Assembly: GCF_049389645.1 (NCBI RefSeq)
Contig: NZ_CP186540.1
Span: 620,001-684,000 of the forward strand
Length of the DNA: 64,000 bases
Source: Alkalibacterium sp049389645
Lineage (GTDB): Bacteria; Bacillota; Bacilli; Lactobacillales; Carnobacteriaceae_A
Direction: 5' to 3'
Of this stretch, positions 1 to 8,947 are shown one piece after another. Position numbers and translations under genes: made by a program. Positions within the stretch are counted from its first letter, which is position 1. Each line of letters starts with the position of its first letter. A model generated the notes under the pieces. It was not told the origin of the DNA. It ran no database searches and saw only the letters and a program-made list of their open reading frames with translations.

Positions 1-1357
1 ACTCTCCGTAGCCGGCAAGTGATGTTCGGTCATTGACAAAATACTCCGGCTCGGCTAAATCAGCTAATTCTGTTTCGGCCTCTTCTAAATCAACTAAAGC
101 TTCCTCAATTTCTGCTTCGGCTTCTGCGGCTTCTGATTCAAATTCAGCTGATCCATCTTGATACTCAGCTTCTGCCTCCTCTAGTTCCACCCGTGCAGCT
201 TCCAATTCTTCTCTTGAAGCTGCTAGTTCAGCATTGAGTTGACTTTCAGCATTTCCGAGCTCTACTAATCCGGCCAGGACTTGTTCTTCCTGAGTCAATA
301 ACTCTTCGTAAGCTGGCGAGTCCTGCATCTGCGCGGCTTCAAGCTGGCTTTTGTTTTCTTCGATTTCATTCAATGCTTGATTTATTTGTGTCCGTTCGTT
401 CTCGATTTCAGCACGTGCATTTGTTTCTTCGCGTTCCAGTTCGTCCATCCCAGCTTGATAGTCGGCGAAACCTTCATCGATCTCATTTCGAGCATCTTGA
501 AGTTCCACTCTGCCTTCTTCAAGGTCTTGTCTGGCTTCCTCTATTTCTTCATATCCTTCTCCGATTTCACTTTCAATTTCTTCGTAGAGTGCTTCATACC
601 TTTTATTCGGTCTTTCTGACATCAGCTCTTCTACTTCACCCGTTTTACTATCGATAAAGTCCTGGTATTCTGTCGAGTAAGCTACATATTCACTTGACTG
701 ATCAAATAAAATGTAGGCATCGGTATAGATTTCCATATCATAAACATCTGCTGACACCACTGAAAAACCGTCTAAATTGCCACTACCTATCGTTGTATTC
801 CCTCTATTTATCCGTTCGATATACAAGGGACTATTCAAGAAACCAACGACTTCAAACGTATGCTCTTTAAGTGCAGCCTCACGATTTTCAGACGTTTCTT
901 CATTTATTTTAATCGTATCGCCTAATGCATACTCATCAACATAACTATTCGTGTGATCGATAGCAATCTCATTAGTGTTTTCAGGTAAACGTCCTTCAAC
1001 AACCTTAAAGTCATTGATCGAATGCTGCTCTTTATCCCAGCCGATAACTTTTGATGTTAAGCCTGACTCGTCAAAAATGACATCCTGACTATATAAATAG
1101 TTCACTTCGGCATTATCTAGCGAATTCAAGATTTCCCTGTCTTCGGCCTCTAATCCCATCGTTGAAAACACATGTAGGTCGCTTAGATTTTGATCATCAT
1201 AATAAGAATCGGCCGTATGAATCATTACCGGTCCGGTAGCACTTAATCCAGCAAAAAAAGCGACCCCTATTAAAATAATAGCAAAGATAGACAAAAATCG
1301 GGTCTTGCTTCGTCCTATTTCTCTGAACGTATCTTTCCATAATGCTCTTTTGTTCAT
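1..1357 (-). CDS. FtsX/MacB-type ABC transporter permease (3' part outside window)
   Basis: I read this frame open on the minus strand from an ATG at 1357, preceded by a GAGGGAG ribosome binding site, to the window edge, about 452 residues. One membrane segment (about residues 20-40) is followed by an extracellular MacB-like periplasmic core region. From about residue 235 onward there is a long, very Glu-rich heptad-like stretch that should form a coiled coil. Large FtsX-family permeases of lactic acid bacteria have this layout: one N-terminal helix, a long extracytoplasmic region, then further helices. The later helices would lie outside the window. The ATPase gene ends 25 bp upstream, so the two form one transporter. 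The substrate is unknown; export of lipids, peptides or antibiotics, or control of cell-wall hydrolases, are all known for the family. Confidence 0.8.
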   Translation of the reverse strand, partial: MNKRALWKDTFREIGRSKTRFLSIFAIILIGVAFFAGLSATGPVMIHTADSYYDDQNLSDLHVFSTMGLEAEDREILNSLDNAEVNYLYSQDVIFDESGLTSKVIGWDKEQHSINDFKVVEGRLPENTNEIAIDHTNSYVDEYALGDTIKINEETSENREAALKEHTFEVVGFLNSPLYIERINRGNTTIGSGNLDGFSVVSADVYDMEIYTDAYILFDQSSEYVAYSTEYQDFIDSKTGEVEELMSERPNKRYEALYEEIESEIGEGYEEIEEARQDLEEGRVELQDARNEIDEGFADYQAGMDELEREETNARAEIENERTQINQALNEIEENKSQLEAAQMQDSPAYEELLTQEEQVLAGLVELGNAESQLNAELAASREELEAARVELEEAEAEYQDGSAEFESEAAEAEAEIEEALVDLEEAETELADLAEPEYFVNDRTSLAGYGE

Positions 1358-1382
1358 TACACTCCCTCATTTCGCATCCGTC

Positions 1383-2087
1383 TTACCATTCGATCGATTC
1401 TACTGATTGTGGATGAGCGTTCAACGTAACTTTTCTGACTTTAGCATTGTTGATATCGATCACACGGTTCGCCATCGGTGCAATGGCACGGTTATGTGTA
1501 ATAACAACGACCGTTGCTCCGTATTCCTCTTTAGAACGGTTCAGTAAATCGAGTACTTTTTTCCCGGTTTCATAATCTAGCGCACCAGTAGGTTCATCAC
1601 AGAGCAACAATTTCGGCTGCTTTGCTAAAGCGCGTGCAATAGCTACGCGCTGTTGTTCGCCACCAGACAACTGAGCAGGGAAATTATCCATTCGGTCTTT
1701 CAAACCAACGCTGATCAGTATTTCCTTTGCGTCTAGCGCATTGGGAGAAATTTCTGCTGCCAACTCAACATTTTCTTTTGCCGTTAAATTGGGAATCAAA
1801 TTATAATTTTGAAAGATAAAACCAACGTCGTTTCGTCGGTATTCTGTCAATTGTTTATCATTAAATCCAACTATATCCGTCCCGTCAACAATGACTTCGC
1901 CTTCGTCAGCAGAATCCATCCCACCTAAAATATTTAAAACTGTTGTTTTCCCAGCCCCACTAGGCCCGACAATAACAGCAAATTCATTTTTCTCTATATC
2001 AAACGTTATGCCATCGTTAGCTACGACAACTGTTTCACCAGCTTTATAACGTTTCACTTCATTTTTCACAGAAATATAAGCTGACAT
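1383..2087 (-). CDS. ABC transporter ATP-binding protein (LolD/MacB type)
   Basis: This 234-residue ATPase energises the permease encoded directly downstream. Visible motifs are Walker A GPSGAGKT (41-48), the signature LSGGEQQ (140-146), Walker B with the catalytic Glu (LLCDEPTGALD, about 161-171) and the switch His near VITH. The GALD variant after Walker B is typical of the LolD/MacB/BceA branch, which works with FtsX-fold permeases. The length is usual for the family. The start at 2087 has a GGAAAGGA ribosome binding site upstream. The two-gene order suggests one transcript. No regulator lies beside it, so a Bce-type antibiotic response cannot be inferred. Confidence 0.88.
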   Translation of the reverse strand: MSAYISVKNEVKRYKAGETVVVANDGITFDIEKNEFAVIVGPSGAGKTTVLNILGGMDSADEGEVIVDGTDIVGFNDKQLTEYRRNDVGFIFQNYNLIPNLTAKENVELAAEISPNALDAKEILISVGLKDRMDNFPAQLSGGEQQRVAIARALAKQPKLLLCDEPTGALDYETGKKVLDLLNRSKEEYGATVVVITHNRAIAPMANRVIDINNAKVRKVTLNAHPQSVESIEW

Positions 2088-2183
2088 TTTTTTCGTCCTT
2101 TCCAGTAACTTTCTATTTATTTTATCATATTAAGTGAGAGCGTCTCCTCTATTTTTGAAATCTTCAATCTTTAGTCATATATA

Positions 2184-2208
2184 CAAAAAAAGGCAGGTTT
2201 CCCTGCCT
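2184..2208 (-). terminator. Rho-independent terminator after the rRNA methyltransferase gene
   Basis: The arms GGCAGG and CCTGCC close a small loop and are followed on the minus strand by a run of T. It lies just past the stop codon at 2220. Confidence 0.85.
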
Positions 2209-2219
2209 ATCGTTTGTTG

Positions 2220-3398
2220 CTATTTTGTCTTTTCAAGTACAAAGACTTTCAAATAATTAGAATTTGGATTTTGGCTGTTTACTGCAAAATCTTCAGGCAG
2301 GCTAAACTCCTCGACGAGGTAAGCATCCACATCTAATTCTTCAAAGGCTAGATTAACACTACCAAAGAACTCATCTCTTGAAACTGTTCTGGCATTCGTA
2401 GAAGTGATGATCAAACCTCCCGGTGCCAAAATCTGAATCGCTTCTTTTACTAATTCTGTGTAATTTTTTTCGACACTGAACGTTCTTTTCTTCGTACGTG
2501 CAAACGTTGGCGGATCCAAAACAATCAGGTCAAATTGTAGCTGGTGTTTTCGTGCGTAATCTAAATAATCAAATATATCCATTTTTCGAATTTCATGTTG
2601 TTCACTGTCTAAACCATTCACTTCGAACTGCTCTTTTGTCCGTTCTTTACTTCTGTTAGCCACGTCAACATTGACAGTTTTAACCGCTCCGCCCATAGCC
2701 GCCGCGACAGAAAATGCTCCCGTATAACTAAACGCATTCAGGACTTTTCTACCTAAGCCCCATTCTTCCATAATTTTGTTTCTGACATTTCGCTGATCGA
2801 GGAACAACCCGGTCATCCAGCCTTCATTTAAATAGGCATTATATCGAATACCATTTTCTAAAATGATTATAGGCTCTTCCGCTTTATCGCCTTCGACAAA
2901 TTTACTTTTATGCGGTGCATTTGGATAATGGCATTTCTCATAAATACCTTTGAAATCAGGAATAGCCACTTTAAAGGCTTTTAGTATCATATCTTTATTT
3001 TCGTAAATACCTTCACTGTACCAAGAAAAGATATAATAACCATTGTAATAATCAATAGTCAAGCCACCTATACCGTCGCCATCACCATTAAACATACGAA
3101 AAGCCGTCGTTTTTTCATCAGCATAAAAAGCTGACCTTCTTTCTCTTGCCATTCTAAATAGTCTGTCAAAAAAAGCGTAGTCTATTTTATCCGAATCATC
3201 TAGAGACAAGACCCAGCCAGCTGTTTTCTTTTCGTTACCAATGTATCCAAGTGCCACAAATTTATAATGATTGTCCACTAGCCTCACAAATTCACCTTCG
3301 ACTAGTTCTTTTTTATCGAAAAAATCCAATTCTTCTAACATCGGGTACCCTTTTTTGATACGATCAGTTGCTAATTCTTTTATTCTCAATACTTTCAT
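2220..3398 (-). CDS. Class I SAM-dependent rRNA cytosine-C5 methyltransferase, RlmI-like
   Basis: This 392-residue protein matches the RlmI/YwbD family, which methylates a cytosine of 23S rRNA using S-adenosylmethionine. An N-terminal PUA-like RNA-binding domain covers about residues 1-75, followed by a central linker domain. GLFLDQR (197-203) is a family hallmark. The SAM-binding loop is NAFSYTGAFS (221-230), and LDPPTFAR (294-301) is the catalytic/base-binding motif. The length is usual. The gene stands alone between two terminators and its ribosome binding site (AAGGAG) precedes the ATG at 3398. The exact target nucleotide cannot be read from sequence. Confidence 0.88.
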   Translation of the reverse strand: MKVLRIKELATDRIKKGYPMLEELDFFDKKELVEGEFVRLVDNHYKFVALGYIGNEKKTAGWVLSLDDSDKIDYAFFDRLFRMARERRSAFYADEKTTAFRMFNGDGDGIGGLTIDYYNGYYIFSWYSEGIYENKDMILKAFKVAIPDFKGIYEKCHYPNAPHKSKFVEGDKAEEPIIILENGIRYNAYLNEGWMTGLFLDQRNVRNKIMEEWGLGRKVLNAFSYTGAFSVAAAMGGAVKTVNVDVANRSKERTKEQFEVNGLDSEQHEIRKMDIFDYLDYARKHQLQFDLIVLDPPTFARTKKRTFSVEKNYTELVKEAIQILAPGGLIITSTNARTVSRDEFFGSVNLAFEELDVDAYLVEEFSLPEDFAVNSQNPNSNYLKVFVLEKTK

Positions 3399-3484
3399 AA
3401 CGCACTCCTTTTAGCTAATCTTCTGTCTTATTTCCTATCATAGTATAACATATTATGATAACGAGTATAGTCTGTCTAAAATTA

Positions 3485-3520
3485 AAAAAAGTGGACGCTA
3501 AATAGCTCAACGTCCACTTT
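3485..3520 (-). terminator. Terminator after the LtaS gene
   Basis: The 7-bp arms GTGGACG and CGTCCAC, with a 13-nt loop, are followed by a T run on the minus strand, 8 bp past the ltaS stop codon. Confidence 0.85.
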
Positions 3521-3527
3521 TTCACAC

Positions 3528-5681
3528 TTATTCTAATTGTTCAAAGTCCAATTTTTTATCGGGATCTATCTTCTTAATAAACTCACGGTAACTCATTTCG
3601 TTGATTAATTCTGGGGCATCTGATTCATAGAGCCCCTCACTCGAATGTCCATCTCTTTGTTTAAGAAGACTGTCCTCTTTTAAAGCATTGCTTTCTAAAA
3701 CGTCCAATTGGTTAGAGAATATATAGTCATTCGGTTTGAACTCTTCCATTGAGGCAGGCGAATAGAATCGCAACAAATCCATCATCATAATGTTATCTGA
3801 ATGCGTCAACTCTTCACGGGCTTCGTCTCTAATTAAGTGTAATTCAGCCTGTTCAGCTTCAGACAATTCATCCGACAGCTCATTTCCATCTTGATCATAA
3901 ATCGATTGACCAATAAATGAATAGTCGGATGTCAATACTCGTCCGTTTCTTAAAGGTACCGTACTGTTGTGATTTTCGGATAACAGATCTTGTCCCATAA
4001 ATAAGAATTCATTTGTTTCAACCCCAAGTAAGTGCATGAGTGTGGGTAACATGTCGACTTGACCACTATACGTATCATGGACTTGACCGTTACCAGCTCC
4101 TGGTACGTGCATGATCAACGGTACACGTTGCAATTCAGTATCATCATATTCGTTCCATTCTTCCTTGTCTTTACCAATCAATTCGGCGAGATGAGGATTT
4201 CGCATGTTCGATATGCCGTAATGATCACCGTATAACACAATAATAGAGTTTTCATACACCCCACTTGCTTTCAAGTAATCGAAAAACTCTTCAATGGCTT
4301 GGTCTGCATAATTAGCAGTCGCAAAATACTGATTGATCGTATTATCATCTGTCTGTGCATTTGGAAATCCTTGGTTTTGTTCATCCAATGGGTACGGAAA
4401 GTGATTGGAGACCGTTACAAATTTTGTATAAAAAGGTTGTGGTAACTGTTCGATATACTCTACCGAATCTTTGAAGAACAACTTATCTTTTAATCCATAC
4501 TCAAGTGAGCGTTCTCCGGACACATCGTAAGACTCTGCATCGAAAAAGTAATCATAGCCAAGGTGTCGATACGTATCGGTTCTATTCCAGAACGATCCAA
4601 CATTCCCGTGGAAGGCTGCTGAAGAGTATCCAGCTTTTTGTCCCAGTATTGCAGGCGCTGCATGAAAGGTGTTTGTGGATCCCAGCGTTTGAAAAGCACT
4701 ACCTTCAGGTAATCCATACAAGGATGTTTCTCCAAGAATCTCCGCATCAGCAGATTTTCCCTGACTTGTCTGATGGAAGAAATTATTAAAACTATGAGAG
4801 TCCTGATTATTGAATAAGCTGTTAACGAATGGCATCACTTCATGCTTCACACCATTCTCATCTTCCAGTTCATAATCGATCAGAAACTGTTGGACACTTT
4901 CCATTGATATGACGATGACGTTACGGTCTTCGGCTGCACCGAAGTATTCCGCATTCGGTTCTCTATAATTCTCTCTCACAAACTCAATAATATCATTGAG
5001 CTGCGTCTCATCAGCACTTGCTCTGATCTGACTATTTTGAACCGTTTGAACAATATCATAACCTGTAAAAAAGTTTAGTCCTAAATACTTTACAATATAG
5101 TTTCTATCGAACGTCCGCGTCAGCAGTTGTGGTCGATCTATTTCTGCCAACGTCAAATTTCCGACGAATAACGCCAGTCCTAAAGCGGTAACTGCAAAGA
5201 TGTCGCGTTTTTTAGCTGGTTTGAAATAGTGTTCAGTTATCGTTTTACGCTTACGTATAGAAATAACCACTAGTAGGATAAAATCAAACCAGTAGAGTAA
5301 ATCCCATGGTCGCATCATAGCAAATGTTGAGGCTATTAAGCCCGCGGATACATTATTGGAACCAACCATGATATTCGTTGTAAGGAAATCCGAAAATTCT
5401 CTGTAATACAAGATGTTGGAATAGAGCAGTAAAGTAGTCACAAATAAAATTCCAATCAAAGCTATACTGGACGATTTTGATTTTTTAAAGTAAAGCGCAG
5501 CGGAAAAGAGTATCAGCGTAACAGCTAGTGGGTTAATAAACAACAAGAAATGCTGAATAACACCGTTCACTCCTAAATCAAATTCTATCCGATAGGCCAT
5601 ATATGTTTTGAGCCAAAACATAACTGTTACCAAACCAAACAAAGCATTTCTTTTGTTGAAAATGTTTTTGATCTTAAACAT
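3528..5681 (-). CDS. ltaS: Lipoteichoic acid synthase family protein
   Basis: This 717-residue membrane enzyme should polymerise glycerol-phosphate from phosphatidylglycerol onto the lipoteichoic acid anchor outside the cell. Five hydrophobic segments occupy about residues 12-180. An ASA-D site at 221-224 could be the signal-peptidase cleavage site known for LtaS. The sulfatase-fold domain follows: metal ligand Glu in SMESVQ (E261), substrate His in SNHFPY (H428) and metal ligands in YGDHYG (D486, H487). The nucleophile motif reads SQGKSADAE, so the position equivalent to S. aureus Thr300 is Ser310 (codon TCT at 4754-4752). A homologous serine could still act as nucleophile, but the change is unusual as far as I know. 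The C-terminal tail past about 600 is acidic. The gene has its own promoter. Confidence 0.9.
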   Translation of the reverse strand: MFKIKNIFNKRNALFGLVTVMFWLKTYMAYRIEFDLGVNGVIQHFLLFINPLAVTLILFSAALYFKKSKSSSIALIGILFVTTLLLYSNILYYREFSDFLTTNIMVGSNNVSAGLIASTFAMMRPWDLLYWFDFILLVVISIRKRKTITEHYFKPAKKRDIFAVTALGLALFVGNLTLAEIDRPQLLTRTFDRNYIVKYLGLNFFTGYDIVQTVQNSQIRASADETQLNDIIEFVRENYREPNAEYFGAAEDRNVIVISMESVQQFLIDYELEDENGVKHEVMPFVNSLFNNQDSHSFNNFFHQTSQGKSADAEILGETSLYGLPEGSAFQTLGSTNTFHAAPAILGQKAGYSSAAFHGNVGSFWNRTDTYRHLGYDYFFDAESYDVSGERSLEYGLKDKLFFKDSVEYIEQLPQPFYTKFVTVSNHFPYPLDEQNQGFPNAQTDDNTINQYFATANYADQAIEEFFDYLKASGVYENSIIVLYGDHYGISNMRNPHLAELIGKDKEEWNEYDDTELQRVPLIMHVPGAGNGQVHDTYSGQVDMLPTLMHLLGVETNEFLFMGQDLLSENHNSTVPLRNGRVLTSDYSFIGQSIYDQDGNELSDELSEAEQAELHLIRDEAREELTHSDNIMMMDLLRFYSPASMEEFKPNDYIFSNQLDVLESNALKEDSLLKQRDGHSSEGLYESDAPELINEMSYREFIKKIDPDKKLDFEQLE

Positions 5682-5753
5682 AAATAGCCCTCCTTCTTTT
5701 TATATTTTTAATTATTTTTATGATTATTTGAAATCAATTCATTCTTCTCGCAT

Positions 5754-5782
5754 ATTCTAAGCGAAACTCAAGTATAAGGCAA
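5754..5782 (-). promoter_or_regulatory. Sigma-A-type promoter of ltaS
   Basis: On the minus strand, -35 TTGCCT and -10 TAGAAT are separated by 17 bp. The ltaS ATG lies about 70 bp downstream with an AAGGAGGG ribosome binding site. Confidence 0.55.
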
Positions 5783-5868
5783 ATCAAACGGTTTAAGCAA
5801 TTAAAAAGTTCTCATAAAAGATTCTTTATAGTATTCAACCTAAATAAATCGGTTTTTCAACAATCTAT

Positions 5869-7299
5869 TTATTTTTCAGGAAACGTCAACTTGAATGTCG
5901 TGCCCCTGCCAAGTTCGCTTATAACTGTTATCTTTGCTCCATGGAGTTCTACTAGCTGTTGTACAATAGCTAGTCCAAGACCAGATTCACCGAATTTAGT
6001 TTTGGTTCGAGAAACATCTGCCTTGTAGTAACGTTCCCAGATGTTTTCTAATTGAGTTTCTGTCATCCCGATACCTGTATCGCTAATAATGATCTCTGTA
6101 CCTTCTGATGTATTTCTACTTGAAATGTCAATTTTTCCATTCTGAGTAAATTGCATGGCATTTTTAATTAGGTTGACTAAAATTTGTTTTAGTCGGTCAT
6201 AATCTGCATATACAGTGACATGCTCCATGTCGTGAATAATTAATTCGTTCGAAGACTCTTTAATCATTTCTTTCATTTGCTCACTTATTTCATCGACGAT
6301 TTCTGATAAAGGTATCGCATGTTTTGTTAATACAATTCGATTAGAACGAATATTTTCATAATCCATATTCTCATTGACCAAGCGTATCAAACGTCTTGTT
6401 TCTTTTCTCATAAGCTTTATACTTCTTAATTTTTGTGTTTCAGGGATGATATCGTGTTCTAACCCTTCCAGCAAACCGTTTATAGTAGTTAAAGGTGTTC
6501 TCATTTCATGGGCGGCATCTTGCATGAAACTTTTCCCGCGCTCTTCTTGTCTTATAACCTCATCTTGAGATTCTTTTAAAGCCGTCACCATACGGTTGAA
6601 ATCTCTGGTCAAGTAATCTATTTCATCTCGTTCGTTATGTTCAAGTTGAATCGTATACTCACCTTCTGCTACTTTGTGGGCAGCCTTTCTCAATCGATTC
6701 ACTCGCTGTACCTGGTAGTGAGCAAAGACTAAACTCATTAATACGGCAACAACCGTCGAGATAAGGAAGGCATTAAATAAATTCATTTTTAAATCAGCCA
6801 TTTGTTGATTGACATGGCTGATCGGTGCACTTAACGTAACAAACCCGGCATACTCTTTGTTGTTTTTCTGAAAATAAGGAAGATAGACGAGTGTCGTTTC
6901 TCTTGGATTTCCTAATAAATCTTCACGATTTGTTATTAAAGATATGCGTTCACCCGATTTCAGTTGTTTAATTTGATCCGGAACAATATTTGCCCGCAAA
7001 TTTATTGGTAAATCCGGATAGATTATATCTCCTTCTTCATCAAAAACAAAAAAGGAAACTTCCTGCGCCGTTAAAACGCGGTTGATCGTATCTAGTTGTG
7101 CCGGGTTCAAATCCTCGTTTACGACAGATTCAGCATAACTGAACAACCTGTTTTCGGTTGCATTCAAGGCCGTTCTCCGACCAAAATGTACTAGCGAAAA
7201 AACAGTTACCGTCATTAAGATAATGATAACCGCTAAAAAGCCTAAAAACTGTTGAAAGAAATACGGCAACTTCATTTTAGTCAATTTTTTCGGTATCAT
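5869..7299 (-). CDS. Membrane sensor histidine kinase (HAMP/HisKA/HATPase)
   Basis: This 476-residue kinase has two membrane helices (about 14-38 and 173-195) flanking an extracellular sensor of about 135 residues. A HAMP linker follows (about 196-245). The phospho-acceptor is His264 in DAAHEMRTPL. The ATPase domain shows the N-box LVNLIKNAMQF, the G1 box SDTGIGM and the G2 box GESGLGLA. Its start overlaps the end of the response regulator gene by 23 bp and carries a TAGGG-type binding site. An ATG at 7275, just behind the regulator stop, is an alternative start. It is co-transcribed with the regulator, and ltaS follows but has its own promoter. The stimulus is unknown; envelope stress would fit the neighbourhood but is speculation. 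Confidence 0.9.
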   Translation of the reverse strand: MIPKKLTKMKLPYFFQQFLGFLAVIIILMTVTVFSLVHFGRRTALNATENRLFSYAESVVNEDLNPAQLDTINRVLTAQEVSFFVFDEEGDIIYPDLPINLRANIVPDQIKQLKSGERISLITNREDLLGNPRETTLVYLPYFQKNNKEYAGFVTLSAPISHVNQQMADLKMNLFNAFLISTVVAVLMSLVFAHYQVQRVNRLRKAAHKVAEGEYTIQLEHNERDEIDYLTRDFNRMVTALKESQDEVIRQEERGKSFMQDAAHEMRTPLTTINGLLEGLEHDIIPETQKLRSIKLMRKETRRLIRLVNENMDYENIRSNRIVLTKHAIPLSEIVDEISEQMKEMIKESSNELIIHDMEHVTVYADYDRLKQILVNLIKNAMQFTQNGKIDISSRNTSEGTEIIISDTGIGMTETQLENIWERYYKADVSRTKTKFGESGLGLAIVQQLVELHGAKITVISELGRGTTFKLTFPEK

Positions 7300-7987
7300 C
7301 GAACTTGTACCCTACTCCCCATACCGTCTTTATTACTTGCGGCCCATTTAAAAATACTTTTTGACGTAATTTTTTTATGTGTGCATCCACTGTACGCTCA
7401 TCACCGAAATACTCATAATCCCAAACCAATTGAAGGAGTTGCTCTCTTGAAAAAACACGCCTGGGACTGTTAGCCAAAGTAAAGAGCAAGTCAAATTCTT
7501 TTGGTGTTAAATTGTTGAGAGGTTGATCATACAAGACGACCTCTCGCGTCGTTCGGTCCATTTTCAAATGTTCTGTTTCAATGTCAAATGTCAATTCATC
7601 TGCATCAGCAGCGTCTTTATTACTAGCTCTTCTAAGCAATGATTTTATACGCGCAACTAAAGTGAGTGGACTGAAAGGTTTGGTTACATAGTCATCTGCA
7701 CCTATTTCCAAACCAATCACTTCATCACTTTCTGAATCTTTAGCGGTCAACATTATGATAGGGGTCGATAAAGACTCTTTTCTTATTTCTTTACAAATTG
7801 TCATGCCGTCCATCTCAGGAAGCATGATGTCTAATATAACGAGGTCAAACTTGTCTGGTGAATCTTTATACGTATCCAGGCCCTCTTTGCCATTGTGAAC
7901 AAAGGTTGCCTCCCATTCTTCTTTCAAAAAGAACATTTCTATCATTTCACACACGGATTCATTATCTTCAATCATTAAAATATGCAT
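7277..7987 (-). CDS. OmpR/PhoB-family response regulator
   Basis: This 236-residue regulator has a receiver domain (about 1-118) with the acidic pocket (E7, D8), phospho-acceptor Asp53 in LDIMLPE and the conserved Lys in VTKPF. A winged-helix DNA-binding domain follows (about 130-230), with the typical tail VWGVGYKF. It is the partner of the overlapping kinase gene. A possible -10 TATAAT lies about 40 bp upstream, without a convincing -35 box, which would suit activation by its own product or another factor. The genes controlled cannot be told from the sequence. Confidence 0.92.
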   Translation of the reverse strand: MHILMIEDNESVCEMIEMFFLKEEWEATFVHNGKEGLDTYKDSPDKFDLVILDIMLPEMDGMTICKEIRKESLSTPIIMLTAKDSESDEVIGLEIGADDYVTKPFSPLTLVARIKSLLRRASNKDAADADELTFDIETEHLKMDRTTREVVLYDQPLNNLTPKEFDLLFTLANSPRRVFSREQLLQLVWDYEYFGDERTVDAHIKKLRQKVFLNGPQVIKTVWGVGYKFDDTEKID

Positions 7988-8141
7988 GGTTAGCCTTCTT
8001 CCTAATTTCGTTCATTTTTATTATACACGCTATAATTGAATTTTTTGTGTAAATCGAGGCACTAAAACAAGAAAACAGATCAATTGTGACAACTTTGCAG
8101 CCAAAAAATAAACACAGCGCTTATAGTTAAAAACTAAACGC

Positions 8142-8194
8142 AAAAAGACAGCACATTATTTTTGTTCGGTAATGAACATAAATATTGTGCTGCG
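8142..8194 (-). terminator. Terminator after the ssb gene
   Basis: The outer stem CAGCACA/TGTGCTG and the inner stem TGTTC/GAACA are followed on the minus strand by a T5 run. Confidence 0.75.
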
Positions 8195-8222
8195 TTTTTA
8201 TTTTTCCACTCTTTCAAACAGC

Positions 8223-8546
8223 CTATTCTTTTGGTTTTTTCTGGATAAATTCTATATCATCCACGAGCATTTCTACAACATACTTTGTTTCGTCGTCGTT
8301 CGTTTGATACGAACGCGATTGCATTTTGCCATTTAATGCAATCAGATCTCCTTTGCTGCAATATTTTTCAATAAGTTCAGCTTTCTTTCCCCAGGCAACA
8401 AAAGGTATGAAATCGGCATCCGTCACGCCTTCTTTTTTGAATGTCTTTTTAACTGCTAGAACGTTGTTGGTGACAAAACGGCTATCACCTATATTTCTTA
8501 ACTCGACTTCTTTGACCATTCTTCCTATCAGCGATACTGTGTTCAT
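8223..8546 (-). CDS. ssbB: Short single-stranded DNA-binding protein (SsbB/YwpH-like)
   Basis: This 107-residue protein covers only the OB-fold of bacterial SSB. It begins MNTVSLIGRM, has the conserved FVAWGKKAE strand and ends near VDDIEFIQKKP. It lacks the glycine-rich linker and the acidic C-terminal tip of full-length SSB. Short SSBs of this type (B. subtilis SsbB/YwpH) protect incoming DNA during natural competence, and in B. subtilis the gene also lies near mbl. The position downstream of murA-mbl-epuA therefore supports the call. A competence role is inference. Confidence 0.82.
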   Translation of the reverse strand: MNTVSLIGRMVKEVELRNIGDSRFVTNNVLAVKKTFKKEGVTDADFIPFVAWGKKAELIEKYCSKGDLIALNGKMQSRSYQTNDDETKYVVEMLVDDIEFIQKKPKE

Positions 8547-8651
8547 GCTATTCCTCTTTTCACCATGTAGTAGGAAAGATTAAACTCTTTCCTCTACCAA
8601 TAATATTATGAAAAGAAAAAATAACTCATTAATAAAGTTTTATTAAAAACG

Positions 8652-8697
8652 AAAAAACATTAAAGAAATAGAGAGAGAACCCCTATTACCTTAATGC
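8652..8697 (-). terminator. Probable terminator after epuA
   Basis: The imperfect arms CATTAAG and CTTTAATG, with a loop of about 23 nt, are followed by T6 on the minus strand, just past the epuA stop. Confidence 0.5.
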
Positions 8698-8713
8698 TTT
8701 GATACCTCATCCA

Positions 8714-8902
8714 TTAAAAAATATAATCTAAAATATGCTGCCAGATTTCCGGATTAAATACGTCCATTGGCTCGCCGGCCCCACCAACGACACTGTATCC
8801 AATCATTGTTCCCACTATAAATGCTGCAGCAATTAATAGAATCACAATCAGGACTTTTAATATATAAAATATTATATCTTTAACTATCGTTTGCCATGTC
8901 AT
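8714..8902 (-). CDS. epuA: EpuA-family small membrane protein
   Basis: This 62-residue protein has one strong membrane helix (about 14-38). It is followed by GYSVVGGAGEPMDVFNPEIW, the hallmark C-terminal stretch of the EpuA family (PF11772, often labelled 'DNA-directed RNA polymerase subunit beta' in databases by propagation). In streptococci epuA lies between murA and the competence nuclease gene endA, and here it follows murA and mbl. Its function is not established. An RNA polymerase role is not supported by anything visible. Confidence 0.82.
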   Translation of the reverse strand: MTWQTIVKDIIFYILKVLIVILLIAAAFIVGTMIGYSVVGGAGEPMDVFNPEIWQHILDYIF

Positions 8903-8947
8903 TAGTGAGCACCTCAGTCAATTTTAAAGGATCGTCAAATCAAAGTA

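Noticed and set aside
373..657. Open frames on the plus strand opposite the FtsX permease
   Set aside because: They are antisense shadows of the coiled-coil coding region on the minus strand; composition is biased and no binding site or known domain is visible.
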